Origin: Candidatus Kapaibacterium thiocyanatum | Lineage (GTDB): Bacteria > Bacteroidota > Ignavibacteria > Kapaibacteriales > Kapaibacteriaceae | Length of the DNA: 64,000 nucleotides | NCBI GenBank assembly: GCA_001899175.1 | Contig: MKVH01000013.1 | Location: 124,001 to 188,000 of the forward strand | Direction of reading: 5' to 3' | In this document: positions 1-11,286 of the stretch, piece after piece | How the letters are laid out: every line of letters begins with the position of its first letter | Numbering within the stretch: the stretch's first letter is position 1 | Position numbers and translations under genes: made by a program | The notes under the pieces: generated by a model | The model's database searches: none | Told to the model about the DNA's origin: nothing | The model's input: only the letters and a program-made list of their open reading frames with translations

Positions 1-236
1 GTGCGCTGGCCGCCCACGGTATGGACGAGCCTGATGTCGGTATGTCTCAGCAGGGTCTGGAGGGCATCGTCCGTGATGGTGGTGCCTTCACGCAGTGCTG
101 CGAGGGTGACGGCGCGGTACATGGCGCCGGTGTCGATGTAGACGTATCCGAGGCGTTCGGCGACACGGCGTGCCGTGGTCGATTTCCCGGCTCCTGCCGG
201 TCCATCGATCGTTACAATGATGTTCTTGTCGGGCAT
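1..236 (-). CDS. cmk: Cytidylate kinase, N-terminal part (cut by window edge)
   Basis: The first 78 codons of a cytidylate kinase, which phosphorylates CMP/dCMP to the diphosphate in cytoplasmic pyrimidine nucleotide metabolism. It begins at an ATG ([12 protein letters not shown]) and carries the P-loop GPAGAGKST at residues 11-19, followed by the family-typical stretch [12 protein letters not shown]. The full protein is normally about 220 residues, so roughly two thirds lies beyond the left edge. The P-loop and DTGAMYR signature are seen directly; the identity rests on knowledge of the family. Confidence 0.9.
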   Translation of the reverse strand, partial: MPDKNIIVTIDGPAGAGKSTTARRVAERLGYVYIDTGAMYRAVTLAALREGTTITDDALQTLLRHTDIRLVHTVGGQR

Positions 237-271
237 ATTGATTGCAAAGATACAGCTTCCGGTGGCACTCG

Positions 272-979
272 TCAGATATGCAGGAGAAGGTCGATGGCCA
301 GCTTCGTGTCGGAGAAGTCCGGTAGCACGGCGTCGGCGCCATGATCGGTCAGGGCCTGGACGTCGAACTCCCCTGTCGCCACGGCCAGTGAGCGCATGCC
401 GTTGACGCTGGCGCAGCGGATATCGGGTGGTGCGTCGCCGATGACGACCGTATCGGTCACACCGAAGGGGTTCCGGCCCTCCTGCAGGCGGCGGGCATTG
501 ATGCGTTCGAGGGCGAGCGGCGGGAGCAGGTCGCGGTCCGCATGCTCGCAGCCGAAGGCCCCTGCCATGTCGAAGTGATCGTCGAGGGAGCCCATGGCGA
601 GTTTGTGACGGGCTACGTCCCGTTGATTGCCGGTGACGAGGGCGAGCGTGATGCCGGAATCGTTCAGCGCATGCAGAAGATCCCTGACGCCGGGATGGAC
701 GTGAACGTCGTTCTGCGTGATCGTCTCGAAGGAACGTCGACGGAGGATATCCTCGTAGGCATTCCATCCGTCGTCGAGTACCGCGGCATCGATGCCGAGC
801 GTGACTCCGAGATCACCGACGATGCGGCGGTCCGTACGCCCCGAGAACGAATAGCTGCGAAGAACGTCCGTCGGATCCGAACCGTAGACGGAACGAAAAG
901 CCTCGGCGCAGATACTACGGCCGAGGCCACCGCGGACGCTGAGGAGCGTATGATCGATGTCGAAAAGAAGAAGGCGCAT
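272..979 (-). CDS. HAD-family hydrolase (phosphoglycolate phosphatase-like)
   Basis: A 235-residue haloacid dehalogenase superfamily hydrolase. Motif I (DIDHT, residues 7-11) supplies the nucleophilic Asp and the general acid, motif II is VTGNQ (115-119), and motif IV is GDAPPDI (181-187) for Mg2+ binding. An alpha-helical cap lies between motifs I and II, as in phosphoglycolate phosphatase and beta-phosphoglucomutase relatives. The substrate cannot be told from sequence. It lies 12 bp downstream of the membrane protein gene ending at 992 and 35 bp upstream of cmk, all on the minus strand, so the three may share a transcript. Confidence 0.8.
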   Translation of the reverse strand: MRLLLFDIDHTLLSVRGGLGRSICAEAFRSVYGSDPTDVLRSYSFSGRTDRRIVGDLGVTLGIDAAVLDDGWNAYEDILRRRSFETITQNDVHVHPGVRDLLHALNDSGITLALVTGNQRDVARHKLAMGSLDDHFDMAGAFGCEHADRDLLPPLALERINARRLQEGRNPFGVTDTVVIGDAPPDIRCASVNGMRSLAVATGEFDVQALTDHGADAVLPDFSDTKLAIDLLLHI

Positions 980-991
980 ACCTGCAAGATA

Positions 992-1582
992 CTAGTCGCG
1001 CCGCTCCTGCGCTTCCAGTTTCGCAGCGACGTGATGATAGAGCACGAGGCCGAGACCACCGCCGAGCAGACTGCTGGCGATGATGGCCAGTGCTGTCGCC
1101 TCGTCGTTCAGCGACATCGCGATGCTGGCCAGACCGCTGACCAGCACGCCGAGGCCGAGACCGGCGAAGAGCATGCCGATGCGCAGCGCACCGTACTTGC
1201 TCGTCGACTCATCCTTCGGAAGTTCGTCGAGGCCCGGATCCATTCCCTTCTCGATCATGGCCAGCTTGATGGCCTTGCGCGATTCGATGCGCCGCCATGC
1301 GATGAGCATGATCAGGAAGATGCAGATGATGGGAAGCGACAATGCGAGGATCGCCGGGATGTTCTCTTGCTTGCCGTCCTGAACGGCCGCCCTGAACTGG
1401 GCGTCGTGCTCCTGCTTCATGGAGTCGAGCACGAAGGCCCGGTATGCCGAATCGTTTCGCAACAGCGAATCCCGATGGGTAGTTTTCGACGTGTCCGCCG
1501 CTCCATCCGCGAAGGCGGGACGGGCGAACGTCAACAGGGTGGCGATGCAGAGCAGAAGTCCACGGACGATATGCATGGTCAT
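992..1582 (-). CDS. Small membrane protein, DUF6249-like
   Basis: A 196-residue protein with an N-terminal signal peptide (hydrophobic stretch ending ARPAFADG), a charged linker, one transmembrane helix near residues 78-96 (LALSLPIICIFLIML) and, after a polar stretch, two more hydrophobic segments rich in Gly and Ala. A short basic/acidic tail (EAQERRD) ends it. The arrangement resembles the DUF6249 family of Bacteroidota membrane proteins, whose function is unknown. It is transcribed divergently from the sigma factor gene at 1711 across a 128-bp gap containing a perfect inverted repeat. Start may be either of two nearby ATGs (1582 or 1576). Confidence 0.6.
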   Translation of the reverse strand: MTMHIVRGLLLCIATLLTFARPAFADGAADTSKTTHRDSLLRNDSAYRAFVLDSMKQEHDAQFRAAVQDGKQENIPAILALSLPIICIFLIMLIAWRRIESRKAIKLAMIEKGMDPGLDELPKDESTSKYGALRIGMLFAGLGLGVLVSGLASIAMSLNDEATALAIIASSLLGGGLGLVLYHHVAAKLEAQERRD

Positions 1583-1643
1583 TCCGATGACGGTGATGTG
1601 ATGGATAGTCTTCGTTCATCGCTTTCGACAACGAAATTCGTCG

Positions 1644-1663
1644 AGGGTTTCATCTGAAACCCT
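1644..1663. promoter_or_regulatory. Perfect 8-bp inverted repeat in divergent intergenic region
   Basis: An 8-bp perfect inverted repeat (AGGGTTTC / GAAACCCT) with a 4-bp spacer lies between the divergent genes starting at 1582 and 1711, 47 bp upstream of the sigma factor start. There is no T-run on either side, so it is unlikely to be an intrinsic terminator. It could be an operator for a dimeric regulator. Function is inferred from position only. Confidence 0.4.
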
Positions 1664-1710
1664 GGCTGGGATATGTTGTCCAAAGGACGCTACATCATTT
1701 CCGGGATATC

Positions 1711-2262
1711 ATGTCCGTACAAACCGATGCCTTTTCGACGCTGGTGACGACCTACAAGGACCGTGCACTGTCGCTGGCATTGCGTCTGCTCAAGGACCGC
1801 GACGATGCCGAGGATGCGTTGCAGGAGGCCTTCGTGAAGGCCTATCAGGGAATGACGGCATTCCGGGGCGAGTCCCGGACGAGCACATGGTTCTTCCGTA
1901 TCGTCTACAACACATGCCTGAACGTTCTCAAGAAACGCCGCCGGCAGCCTGCACACGATGTGCTGGACGAGGATGTCACGTCCGTCTGGACCGAGCCGGT
2001 CGTGTTCGACACGATCGACCGCGCCGTTCTCGAAGACGTCCTGCGTGACGAACTCGAACGGATGCCACCGCTCTATGCTGCCGTCATGGATCTGTTCTAC
2101 GTACAGGAATGCTCGTACGAACAGATATGCAGGATCACGGCGATGCCTCTGGGAACGGTGAAGACACGACTGAACAGAGGCCGTTCGTTGCTTCGTGCGG
2201 CCGTTGTGGCCCGGTGCCCGGATCTCGTCGACACAGGACTGACGGAGAGAACACATGAGTGA
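1711..2262 (+). CDS. RNA polymerase sigma factor, ECF (sigma-70 family)
   Basis: A 183-residue ECF-type sigma factor. Region 2 is visible in DRDDAEDALQEAFVKAY (about residues 30-46) followed by FRGESRTSTWFFRIVYNTC. Region 4 has a helix-turn-helix, YEQICRITAMPLGTVKTRL (about 134-152), where PLGTVKTRL is the recognition-helix signature. The stop overlaps the start of the next gene by 8 bp, the usual layout for a sigma factor with its anti-sigma partner. It would direct RNA polymerase to a small regulon; possible targets include the adjacent transporter genes, but this is inference. Confidence 0.85.
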   Translation: MSVQTDAFSTLVTTYKDRALSLALRLLKDRDDAEDALQEAFVKAYQGMTAFRGESRTSTWFFRIVYNTCLNVLKKRRRQPAHDVLDEDVTSVWTEPVVFDTIDRAVLEDVLRDELERMPPLYAAVMDLFYVQECSYEQICRITAMPLGTVKTRLNRGRSLLRAAVVARCPDLVDTGLTERTHE

Positions 2263-2740
2263 CCACGTACATGACAGGCGGCTGGCGGAGCTGATGGACA
2301 GGCTCGCCATGGGTACGATCACACCCGAAGAGCATCGGATGCTGACCACGCGCCTCGGCCAGAAGGCCATGGACCGCATCATCGATGCCGAACAGGCCCT
2401 CAGGGATTCCATGTCGGCCGTTTCACATACGACGACGACCGAGGCCTTCCTCCCCGCACTGCAGCGCCGTATCGCCGCCCTGCCCACCCGTCCGCGATGG
2501 CTGCGCCTGCTCATACGCTGGAGCGGCGCCATCGGCATCATGATCATGCTGGCCGGTATCGCCACCGTCATCCAGGTCGTGCCCCATGCCTTCATCGATG
2601 TCTCGATGGAACTCCTGCCTTCCAACATTCCCATCGTGAGGGTGCATCACGGCATTCCGCAGGACATCCTGCTCGCCGTCGCCGTGACGCTTTTCTTCGG
2701 CATCATCGCCGTATGGCGCATGGAGACGTCTCGCCGCTGA
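2255..2740 (+). CDS. Probable membrane-bound anti-sigma factor
   Basis: A 161-residue protein with a soluble N-terminal half (1-80) and two transmembrane helices, near 89-109 (WSGAIGIMIMLAGIATVI) and 137-154 (ILLAVAVTLFFGIIAVW). The N-terminus has a helical stretch (LAELMDRLAMGTITPEEH) resembling the start of anti-sigma sensor domains, but I see no HxxxCxxC zinc motif. It overlaps the sigma gene by 8 bp and has a GGAGAG ribosome site 5 bp before its ATG. The function is inferred from context more than from sequence: it probably holds the sigma factor at the inner membrane until a signal is received. Confidence 0.6.
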   Translation: MSDHVHDRRLAELMDRLAMGTITPEEHRMLTTRLGQKAMDRIIDAEQALRDSMSAVSHTTTTEAFLPALQRRIAALPTRPRWLRLLIRWSGAIGIMIMLAGIATVIQVVPHAFIDVSMELLPSNIPIVRVHHGIPQDILLAVAVTLFFGIIAVWRMETSRR

Positions 2741-2754
2741 TTAGTTTTGCGGCC

Positions 2755-3522
2755 ATGCAGCCATTCGTTTCGGTGAAGCATCTGTTCCTGACCTATCCCA
2801 ACGGCTATCAGGCCCTGAGGGACGTATCCTTCGATGTTCACGCGGGCGAATTTCTCGTCGTCATCGGTCTGAGCGGTTCGGGTAAATCCACGCTCATGCG
2901 CACGATCAACCGACTGCTCGAACCGACGGAAGGTTCGATCGTCGTGAACGGTACGGACGTCACGCACGTCGACGGCGAAGCCCTCCGCAGGCACCGAGCC
3001 CGGATCGGCATGATCTTCCAGCACTTCAACCTGATCAAACGGCATAGCGTCCTGCGCAACGTTCTCTACGGCGCGCTCGGCTCTACGCCGACGTGGTCCT
3101 CGCTGGCCGGACGGTTCACGCAGGACCAGCAGTCGATGGCGATGGACAACCTGAACGTGGTCGGCATCGCCGACAAGGCTCGCCAGCGGGCCGATGCCCT
3201 GAGCGGTGGCCAGCAGCAGCGCGTCGCCATCGCACGGGCATTGATGCAGCGGCCGGACCTCCTGCTCGCCGACGAGCCAGTGGCCTCGCTCGATCCCGCT
3301 ACCTCCCATTCCGTGATGAGCTATCTGGAACGCATCAACCGCGACTACGGTACCACGGTGATCTGCAATCTCCACTTCCTCTCCCTCGTCCGCCAGTACG
3401 CTACACGCGTGATCGCCCTGCGGAACGGTGAGAAGGTCTTCGAAGGCCTGCCTGCCGATATCACCGACGAATGGTTCAGGACGATCTATGGCGACGATGC
3501 CGCCGAGGTGGAGATCCGATGA
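2755..3522 (+). CDS. phnC: Phosphonate-type ABC transporter ATP-binding protein
   Basis: A 255-residue ATPase of the PhnC type. Walker A is GLSGSGKST (38-46), the Q-loop is MIFQHFN (86-92), the signature is LSGGQQQRV (149-157) and Walker B is LLLADEP (169-175). The region YGALGSTPTWSSL is characteristic of PhnC proteins. The start was set at the ATG 14 bp after the preceding stop, which gives the usual family length and N-terminus. It overlaps phnE by 4 bp (ATGA), so the two are translationally coupled. Family members power uptake of phosphonate, phosphite or phosphate; the substrate here is not shown because no binding protein gene is adjacent. Confidence 0.85.
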   Translation: MQPFVSVKHLFLTYPNGYQALRDVSFDVHAGEFLVVIGLSGSGKSTLMRTINRLLEPTEGSIVVNGTDVTHVDGEALRRHRARIGMIFQHFNLIKRHSVLRNVLYGALGSTPTWSSLAGRFTQDQQSMAMDNLNVVGIADKARQRADALSGGQQQRVAIARALMQRPDLLLADEPVASLDPATSHSVMSYLERINRDYGTTVICNLHFLSLVRQYATRVIALRNGEKVFEGLPADITDEWFRTIYGDDAAEVEIR

Positions 3523-4526
3523 AACGTAGTTCCACGGCCGCCATCATCGATCTGTGCGCAGGCGCCTACCTCGCAGCCATCGCCGTATGGGTCATCGTTC
3601 CTCGCGTGATCCTCGATACCAGGCCGCCGGCCGCATCCACGACGTCCATCGTCGCCATCGTCGCGGCGGGCCTGCTCCTCGCCATTCTGGGACTCGCGAC
3701 AGGTGCCTCGCTCGGACGTCTGTTCCAGCGCCGTATCGACGGCGATACATGGCAGCATGCCGTGGCATCGCATATCGGCTGGCTCACGCTGGTCAGCACC
3801 GTCATCGCCGGCTGGGTCATCACGGAGATCTCTCCGGTCGACCTCTTCAGCCAGCAGGGCCTGGAAGGTGCGGGACGTATCTTCAAGGCATTGCTGTCCC
3901 CCAACTTCGACATCCTCGGCGAAGCATTGCTGGCGATGGTGGAGACGATCTACCTGGCCTTCATGGCCACGGCCATCGCCGTGCCGTTCTCCTTCGTGCT
4001 GAGCTTCTTCTGCGCACGCAATCTCATGGCCCACAATGGTGTCGCCCGAAGCATCTACGTCGTGCTGCGCGTCTTCACGAACTTCTCGCGGTCCATCGAA
4101 CCGTTGATCTGGGCCATCATCTTCTCGGTATGGGTCGGTATCGGTCCCTTCGCCGGTATGCTCGCCCTCGTCGTCCACACGATCTCATCGCTCACCAAAC
4201 AATACAGCGAGCAGATCGAAGATGTCGACCACGGTCCCATGGAAGCCATCGAAGCCACGGGTGCACGCCGCGCCCAGGTGATATGGTTCGCCGTCGTTCC
4301 CCAATGCGTGATACCGTTCCTGAGCTTCACGATCTATCGCTGGGACATCAACGTGCGCATGGCCACGGTCATCGGTCTGGTAGGCGGTGGCGGTATCGGC
4401 AACATGCTGATCCAGTATCAGGGACTGGCGCGCTGGAACGAAGTCGGAGCCATCGTCATCATCATCGCCATCGTCGTATGGATCTTCGACGTGGTTTCGG
4501 CCAGGGTGCGTCAGGCCCTGCGATAG
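3519..4526 (+). CDS. phnE: Phosphonate-type ABC transporter permease
   Basis: A 335-residue inner-membrane permease. The C-terminal about 200 residues match PhnE: the FTNFSRSIEPLIWA region and the cytoplasmic EAA loop (EAIEATGARRAQVIWFAVVPQ begins near 242), which contacts the ATPase. The N-terminal about 130 residues contain extra transmembrane helices (near 10-30, 42-62 and 86-103), making it longer than the 260-280 residues typical of E. coli-type PhnE. The ATG overlaps the phnC stop. Together they form a transporter core, but no PhnD substrate-binding gene follows. Permease role is confident; substrate is not. Confidence 0.85.
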   Translation: MKRSSTAAIIDLCAGAYLAAIAVWVIVPRVILDTRPPAASTTSIVAIVAAGLLLAILGLATGASLGRLFQRRIDGDTWQHAVASHIGWLTLVSTVIAGWVITEISPVDLFSQQGLEGAGRIFKALLSPNFDILGEALLAMVETIYLAFMATAIAVPFSFVLSFFCARNLMAHNGVARSIYVVLRVFTNFSRSIEPLIWAIIFSVWVGIGPFAGMLALVVHTISSLTKQYSEQIEDVDHGPMEAIEATGARRAQVIWFAVVPQCVIPFLSFTIYRWDINVRMATVIGLVGGGGIGNMLIQYQGLARWNEVGAIVIIIAIVVWIFDVVSARVRQALR

Positions 4527-4605
4527 GGTGCGTGCCGGAGCCACCCAATTCCGGGACGTCCGGAACGTCAACAGGGGCGTTGTTCCACATCATCCGGTCA
4601 GATAC

Positions 4606-4890
4606 ATGACGATCCACAAGGAAGTAGCCACGGAATACACGGCAGCGGAGATCAAGGCCTATCTCGACGACAAGGTGCTGCCCCGGCCGGAGATCAAGGC
4701 CCTGTTTTCGTCGGCGGTATGGCACGGCAACATTCTCGAAGTCAAGAGTCCGCTCGGTCAGGGTACGCTGGACGTACGTGACAGGCTCGTCGTCATCCAC
4801 ATCGAGCTGAGCATTCTGGGTGGTGCGGCCAAGGGCAAGATCGAGTCCAAGCTGGACGAGATGGTGAAGGGAATCGGCAGCGGCCGCTGA
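4606..4890 (+). CDS. Polyhydroxyalkanoic acid system (PHA_gran_rgn-like) protein
   Basis: A 94-residue soluble protein. The pattern of a helical N-terminus, a central W-x-G-N-x-L-E-V-K-S-x-L-G-x-G strand pair and a C-terminal KGKIESKLDEMV helix fits the small polyhydroxyalkanoic acid system family (PF09650), whose members accompany PHA granules or occur as stand-alone proteins of unclear role. The chosen ATG gives the family's usual length. It follows phnE by 79 bp on the same strand. No PHA synthase is in the window, so a granule role is not supported here. Confidence 0.55.
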   Translation: MTIHKEVATEYTAAEIKAYLDDKVLPRPEIKALFSSAVWHGNILEVKSPLGQGTLDVRDRLVVIHIELSILGGAAKGKIESKLDEMVKGIGSGR

Positions 4891-4935
4891 GGTCCGTTTC
4901 GTGTCCCGATCGGCTCCCCGCCTGCTGTCCCGGAC

Positions 4936-4944
4936 TGTGGATAA
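4936..4944 (-). promoter_or_regulatory. DnaA box upstream of dnaE
   Basis: The sequence TGTGGATAA is the exact reverse complement of the consensus DnaA box TTATCCACA. It lies 79 bp upstream of the dnaE ATG, in the 133-bp gap after the preceding gene. The motif is seen directly; binding by DnaA is inferred. A second perfect box occurs in this window at 59485-59493 in front of the HU gene. Confidence 0.5.
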
Positions 4945-5023
4945 AGAAGTACATGCTTTCATTTGGGCCCCTCGGTGATCCGTGGCAATTTGGATTCCCC
5001 GCCCTACGTGAACAGAAGACGCC

Positions 5024-8479
<3,456 letters not shown>

Positions 8480-8520
8480 TGCGACGTTGATCGATGAGCC
8501 ATCCGTCGCGATCCAGGTCC

Positions 8521-9522
8521 CTACTGCCCGTTCGATGATAAACGTCGATAGCTTTCGATGAAGGCTGCCCGTTTGTCGATGAAGACGTTGTGGCTGGCTC
8601 CTTCGATGATGATCGTCCTGTCCTTTCCGAGAACGTCCCGGATGGCCTCGATGTGCACGGGATCGAAGAGTCCGTCATCCATACCGGCGATGAAGCCGAC
8701 CGGCATGAGGGCGATGAGTCTGCGCCACGTTTCGCCCATGTTCAACATCGTGTAGCGTTCGGCCATGTAGATGCCGATCGTCGGCCCCGGCGTCATATCG
8801 CGCATGAGCTTCGCCGCGGAGTCCTGCCGCACGGCGGTCATGATCGTGTCCGCTTCGGATGATTTCACACGTGGCGTATAGGCTCCGGTCTGCATCGCAA
8901 GCGCGAAGCAGCGGCTCGCATAGATGAGTCCGGCCGTATCGAGGGTTCGTATCTGTCGTACCTGTTCCCTGAAGCGTTCCGTCGTATCGGCTCTGTCCAG
9001 CAGCGCCCGGAAGGTGCGTTGGTAGGACAACGGCGAGCTCGCGATGCAGAGCGAGCGGCAGCGATCGGGATGGGCAAGTGCATAGAACGCCGCCAGCGTA
9101 CCGCCCCAGCTATGCCCGAGGAGGTGGAACGTCTTCAGGCCGTACCTCGCGGCAACGGTATCGATGTCCTCATGGAGATCGTCGAAGGTCCATCCGCCAC
9201 GCGGCCGGTATCCCCTGCTTCGTCCGCAGCCTCGTTGGTCGAAGACGATGACGAAGTAGCCTGTCCGTGCCAGTTCCTTCGCGGCTCCGAGTTCGAAACC
9301 GACGCTGTTGTACCCGGGACCGCCATGAACGAAGATCACGGCGGGATCCGCGGGATCTCCGTAGGACTTGTGATAGAGCGTATCGACATTCCCCGCCGAT
9401 GACAGGGCGGGCATGCTGCACCACAGGATGATGGTCAGCATCAACATGACGAGGTACTCCACGCGTGGAATACCGTCGCTGGAATCATGGTCCCGTTCGA
9501 TACCTCTCGTGCGATTCGTCAT
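8521..9522 (-). CDS. Alpha/beta hydrolase, proline iminopeptidase-like
   Basis: A 333-residue alpha/beta hydrolase. The oxyanion motif is HGGPG (66-70), followed by FDQRGCGRS (94-102), the nucleophile elbow GHSWGG (Ser138), an acid in GMDDGLFDP and the catalytic His near 311 (GASHNVF). HGGPG plus DQRGCGRS is the pattern of proline iminopeptidases (S33). A hydrophobic segment (MLMLTIILWCSMPALSSA, 26-43) suggests export or membrane anchoring. The start was placed at the ATG just after the upstream stop at 9533; an ATG at about 9447 (MLMLT) is possible. It is the last gene of the sigma/anti-sigma/CpxP-like operon. Confidence 0.75.
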   Translation of the reverse strand: MTNRTRGIERDHDSSDGIPRVEYLVMLMLTIILWCSMPALSSAGNVDTLYHKSYGDPADPAVIFVHGGPGYNSVGFELGAAKELARTGYFVIVFDQRGCGRSRGYRPRGGWTFDDLHEDIDTVAARYGLKTFHLLGHSWGGTLAAFYALAHPDRCRSLCIASSPLSYQRTFRALLDRADTTERFREQVRQIRTLDTAGLIYASRCFALAMQTGAYTPRVKSSEADTIMTAVRQDSAAKLMRDMTPGPTIGIYMAERYTMLNMGETWRRLIALMPVGFIAGMDDGLFDPVHIEAIRDVLGKDRTIIIEGASHNVFIDKRAAFIESYRRLSSNGQ

Positions 9523-9532
9523 ACGATGGCGG

Positions 9533-10027
9533 TCAGTTCTCGTCGGGACCCTGCCGATGCATGCGCCGTGCACGGCTCATGATGCGCCGTGAGAGTTCTT
9601 CCTGGAACCTGGATTCGAAGACGAGGTACTTCGCATACTGTTCGACCGACAGCAGAGGCCTGACGCCTTCGTTGCGAGCCGCCACGGCATTCATCAGTTC
9701 CTTCGTCTTCTGGGTGAGGGCATCGCTCTTCGCCGTCAGTTCGGACTGCGAGGCCTTCTTGTCCAGGGCCTTCATGACGTCGTCGGCCGCATTGTCGACG
9801 GACTGCTTGGCCGTGAAAACCTGGTTCTGGAGCTTGTTGTAGGCACCGAAGAACTTCTCGACCTGATCGCCCTGCAGGCCGAGGACGTCCAGCAGTTTCA
9901 CCTTCCGGAGATCCTCCACCTTGCGAAGCATGGCTTCGTGATGTTCTTTCCGGGGTTGCGCGACTACCGTGGAGATCATGATCGTCGCGATACCGGCGGT
10001 GAGCAGAAATGTCCGTAGCGTTTTCAT
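9533..10027 (-). CDS. Periplasmic Spy/CpxP-like helical protein
   Basis: A 164-residue exported protein: signal peptide to about residue 24 (TAGIATIMISTVVAQ), then an all-helical, highly charged body (ALDKKASQSELTAKSDALT) ending with basic residues. The layout recalls the Spy/CpxP/heavy-metal-sensor group, which often sits beside ECF sigma systems, although I do not see a clear LTxxQ motif. Its ATG overlaps the anti-sigma factor stop (ATGA), so it is co-expressed with that regulator. A role as an envelope-stress chaperone or sensor is inference. Confidence 0.5.
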   Translation of the reverse strand: MKTLRTFLLTAGIATIMISTVVAQPRKEHHEAMLRKVEDLRKVKLLDVLGLQGDQVEKFFGAYNKLQNQVFTAKQSVDNAADDVMKALDKKASQSELTAKSDALTQKTKELMNAVAARNEGVRPLLSVEQYAKYLVFESRFQEELSRRIMSRARRMHRQGPDEN

Positions 10028-10629
10028 CAAAGTCCTGCGAGAAGCTGTTCTACATCTTCATCCGTAAGGGCGGAAATCGTCCTGGTCGGGGGATCGTCCC
10101 GGTGCTGGCTCACGAGTTGGTCCACGATGTCCTCGTCGTAGAGCGTGGTCACGATGGCATCGGTCGCCTGCGGGACGTGGGCCGTACCGATCGGATTCTC
10201 CATCGAAAGCACCATCCTGTAGGGCTCTTCCGAGGAATCGATCATGTTCTCCATCGCCACGACCGGTTCGGCGATCGGTTCGACGACGGCATTGCGATCG
10301 AGTACGAAGAAGGCCACGGCCGCCACCGTCGCTGCGGGAAGGACGATCCAGCCGAGGAAGGCCGAGGAGCGCCTGGGGCGTTTCTTCAGCCGTTCGACGA
10401 CATGGACCGAGAGGTTCCGCGCCGCATAGTCCATGGCATCGTTGCGGGCCGTACGGCTCATCGCCATACGGACGATCTTCATGTCATCCGCCTCGGTCTT
10501 CAGGTCGGGGTGATGAGCCAGAGCCGACCCGATACGCTCGGTTTCCTCCTGCGACAACAGGCCCGTGGCGTAGTCCGCGAGCACGGACTCGAGGTACTCT
10601 CTCGAGAGTCCGTTATCGCGCGTCGGCAT
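10027..10629 (-). CDS. Membrane-anchored anti-sigma factor
   Basis: A 200-residue protein with a cytoplasmic N-terminus (LESVLADYATGLLSQEETERI, a typical anti-sigma start), one transmembrane helix at about 90-110 (FLGWIVLPAATVAAVAFFVL) and an acidic periplasmic domain of about 90 residues. It overlaps the sigma gene by 17 bp and its stop overlaps the CpxP-like start. The start is uncertain: 10629 (MPTRD) and 10650 (MKPGS) are both possible; I chose the shorter one. The topology and position support a role sequestering the adjacent sigma factor. Confidence 0.7.
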   Translation of the reverse strand: MPTRDNGLSREYLESVLADYATGLLSQEETERIGSALAHHPDLKTEADDMKIVRMAMSRTARNDAMDYAARNLSVHVVERLKKRPRRSSAFLGWIVLPAATVAAVAFFVLDRNAVVEPIAEPVVAMENMIDSSEEPYRMVLSMENPIGTAHVPQATDAIVTTLYDEDIVDQLVSQHRDDPPTRTISALTDEDVEQLLAGL

Positions 10630-11224
10630 CGTGTTCGAGCCAGGTTTCATAGTAGTCACTCGTACGTAGGGCCGTCGCGATCTTCTTGACGGCATGATGG
10701 TAGTTGGCCTTCAAGGCGCCAACGCTGGTGCCGACCATCTGGCTGATCTCGTCGTACGACAGCTCGTCGTAGTACCGGAGGCAGAAGGTCTCACGCTGTT
10801 TTTCGGGGAGCTTCGCGAGCACTCCCTTGAAGTAGTTCTCGAAATCGGATTGTTCACTCTGCTGCGACGGCGGAGGCTGGGTCGATACGACGTCGTGCTC
10901 GTCCTCACCCTCGCCGAAGGCGAAGAAGGAGACGATCCGTTTCCTGCGCCGCATATTGGAGCAGACGTTGACGGTGATCCGGTACAGCCACGTCTGCAGC
11001 GAGCTTTCGCCCTTGAACCTGTCCATTCCCTGGATGGCCCGGATGAAGACGTCCTGTGCGGCGTCCTGGGCGTCCTCCATCGACGAGAGGTAGCGGTAGG
11101 CTATGGAGAGTACGAAACGCTGGTGCCGACGCACGAAGATGGTCGCGGCCCGGTCACGGTCTCCCGTCCGGAACGCTTCCACGAGGTCGGCGTCGTTGTC
11201 CAGTGTCAAAATGGTCGTACTCAC
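10613..11224 (-). CDS. ECF RNA polymerase sigma factor
   Basis: A 203-residue ECF sigma factor. Region 2 reads MEDAQDAAQDVFIRAIQGM (from about residue 50) then FKGESSLQTWLYRITVNVC; region 4 is LSYDEISQMVGTSVGALKANY (from about residue 155) with the recognition helix. Between them is an acidic linker (EGEDEHD). The start codon is GTG at 11224. It heads a four-gene minus-strand operon (sigma, anti-sigma, CpxP-like, hydrolase). The sigma family is clear; the stimulus is unknown but the exported downstream products suggest the envelope. Confidence 0.88.
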   Translation of the reverse strand: MSTTILTLDNDADLVEAFRTGDRDRAATIFVRRHQRFVLSIAYRYLSSMEDAQDAAQDVFIRAIQGMDRFKGESSLQTWLYRITVNVCSNMRRRKRIVSFFAFGEGEDEHDVVSTQPPPSQQSEQSDFENYFKGVLAKLPEKQRETFCLRYYDELSYDEISQMVGTSVGALKANYHHAVKKIATALRTSDYYETWLEHDADAR

Positions 11225-11286
11225 GAATGTGGCCCCGGAAAATACGAGGCTTTGTCACATGAGCGCGTATGGAGGTTTAACGGGCG

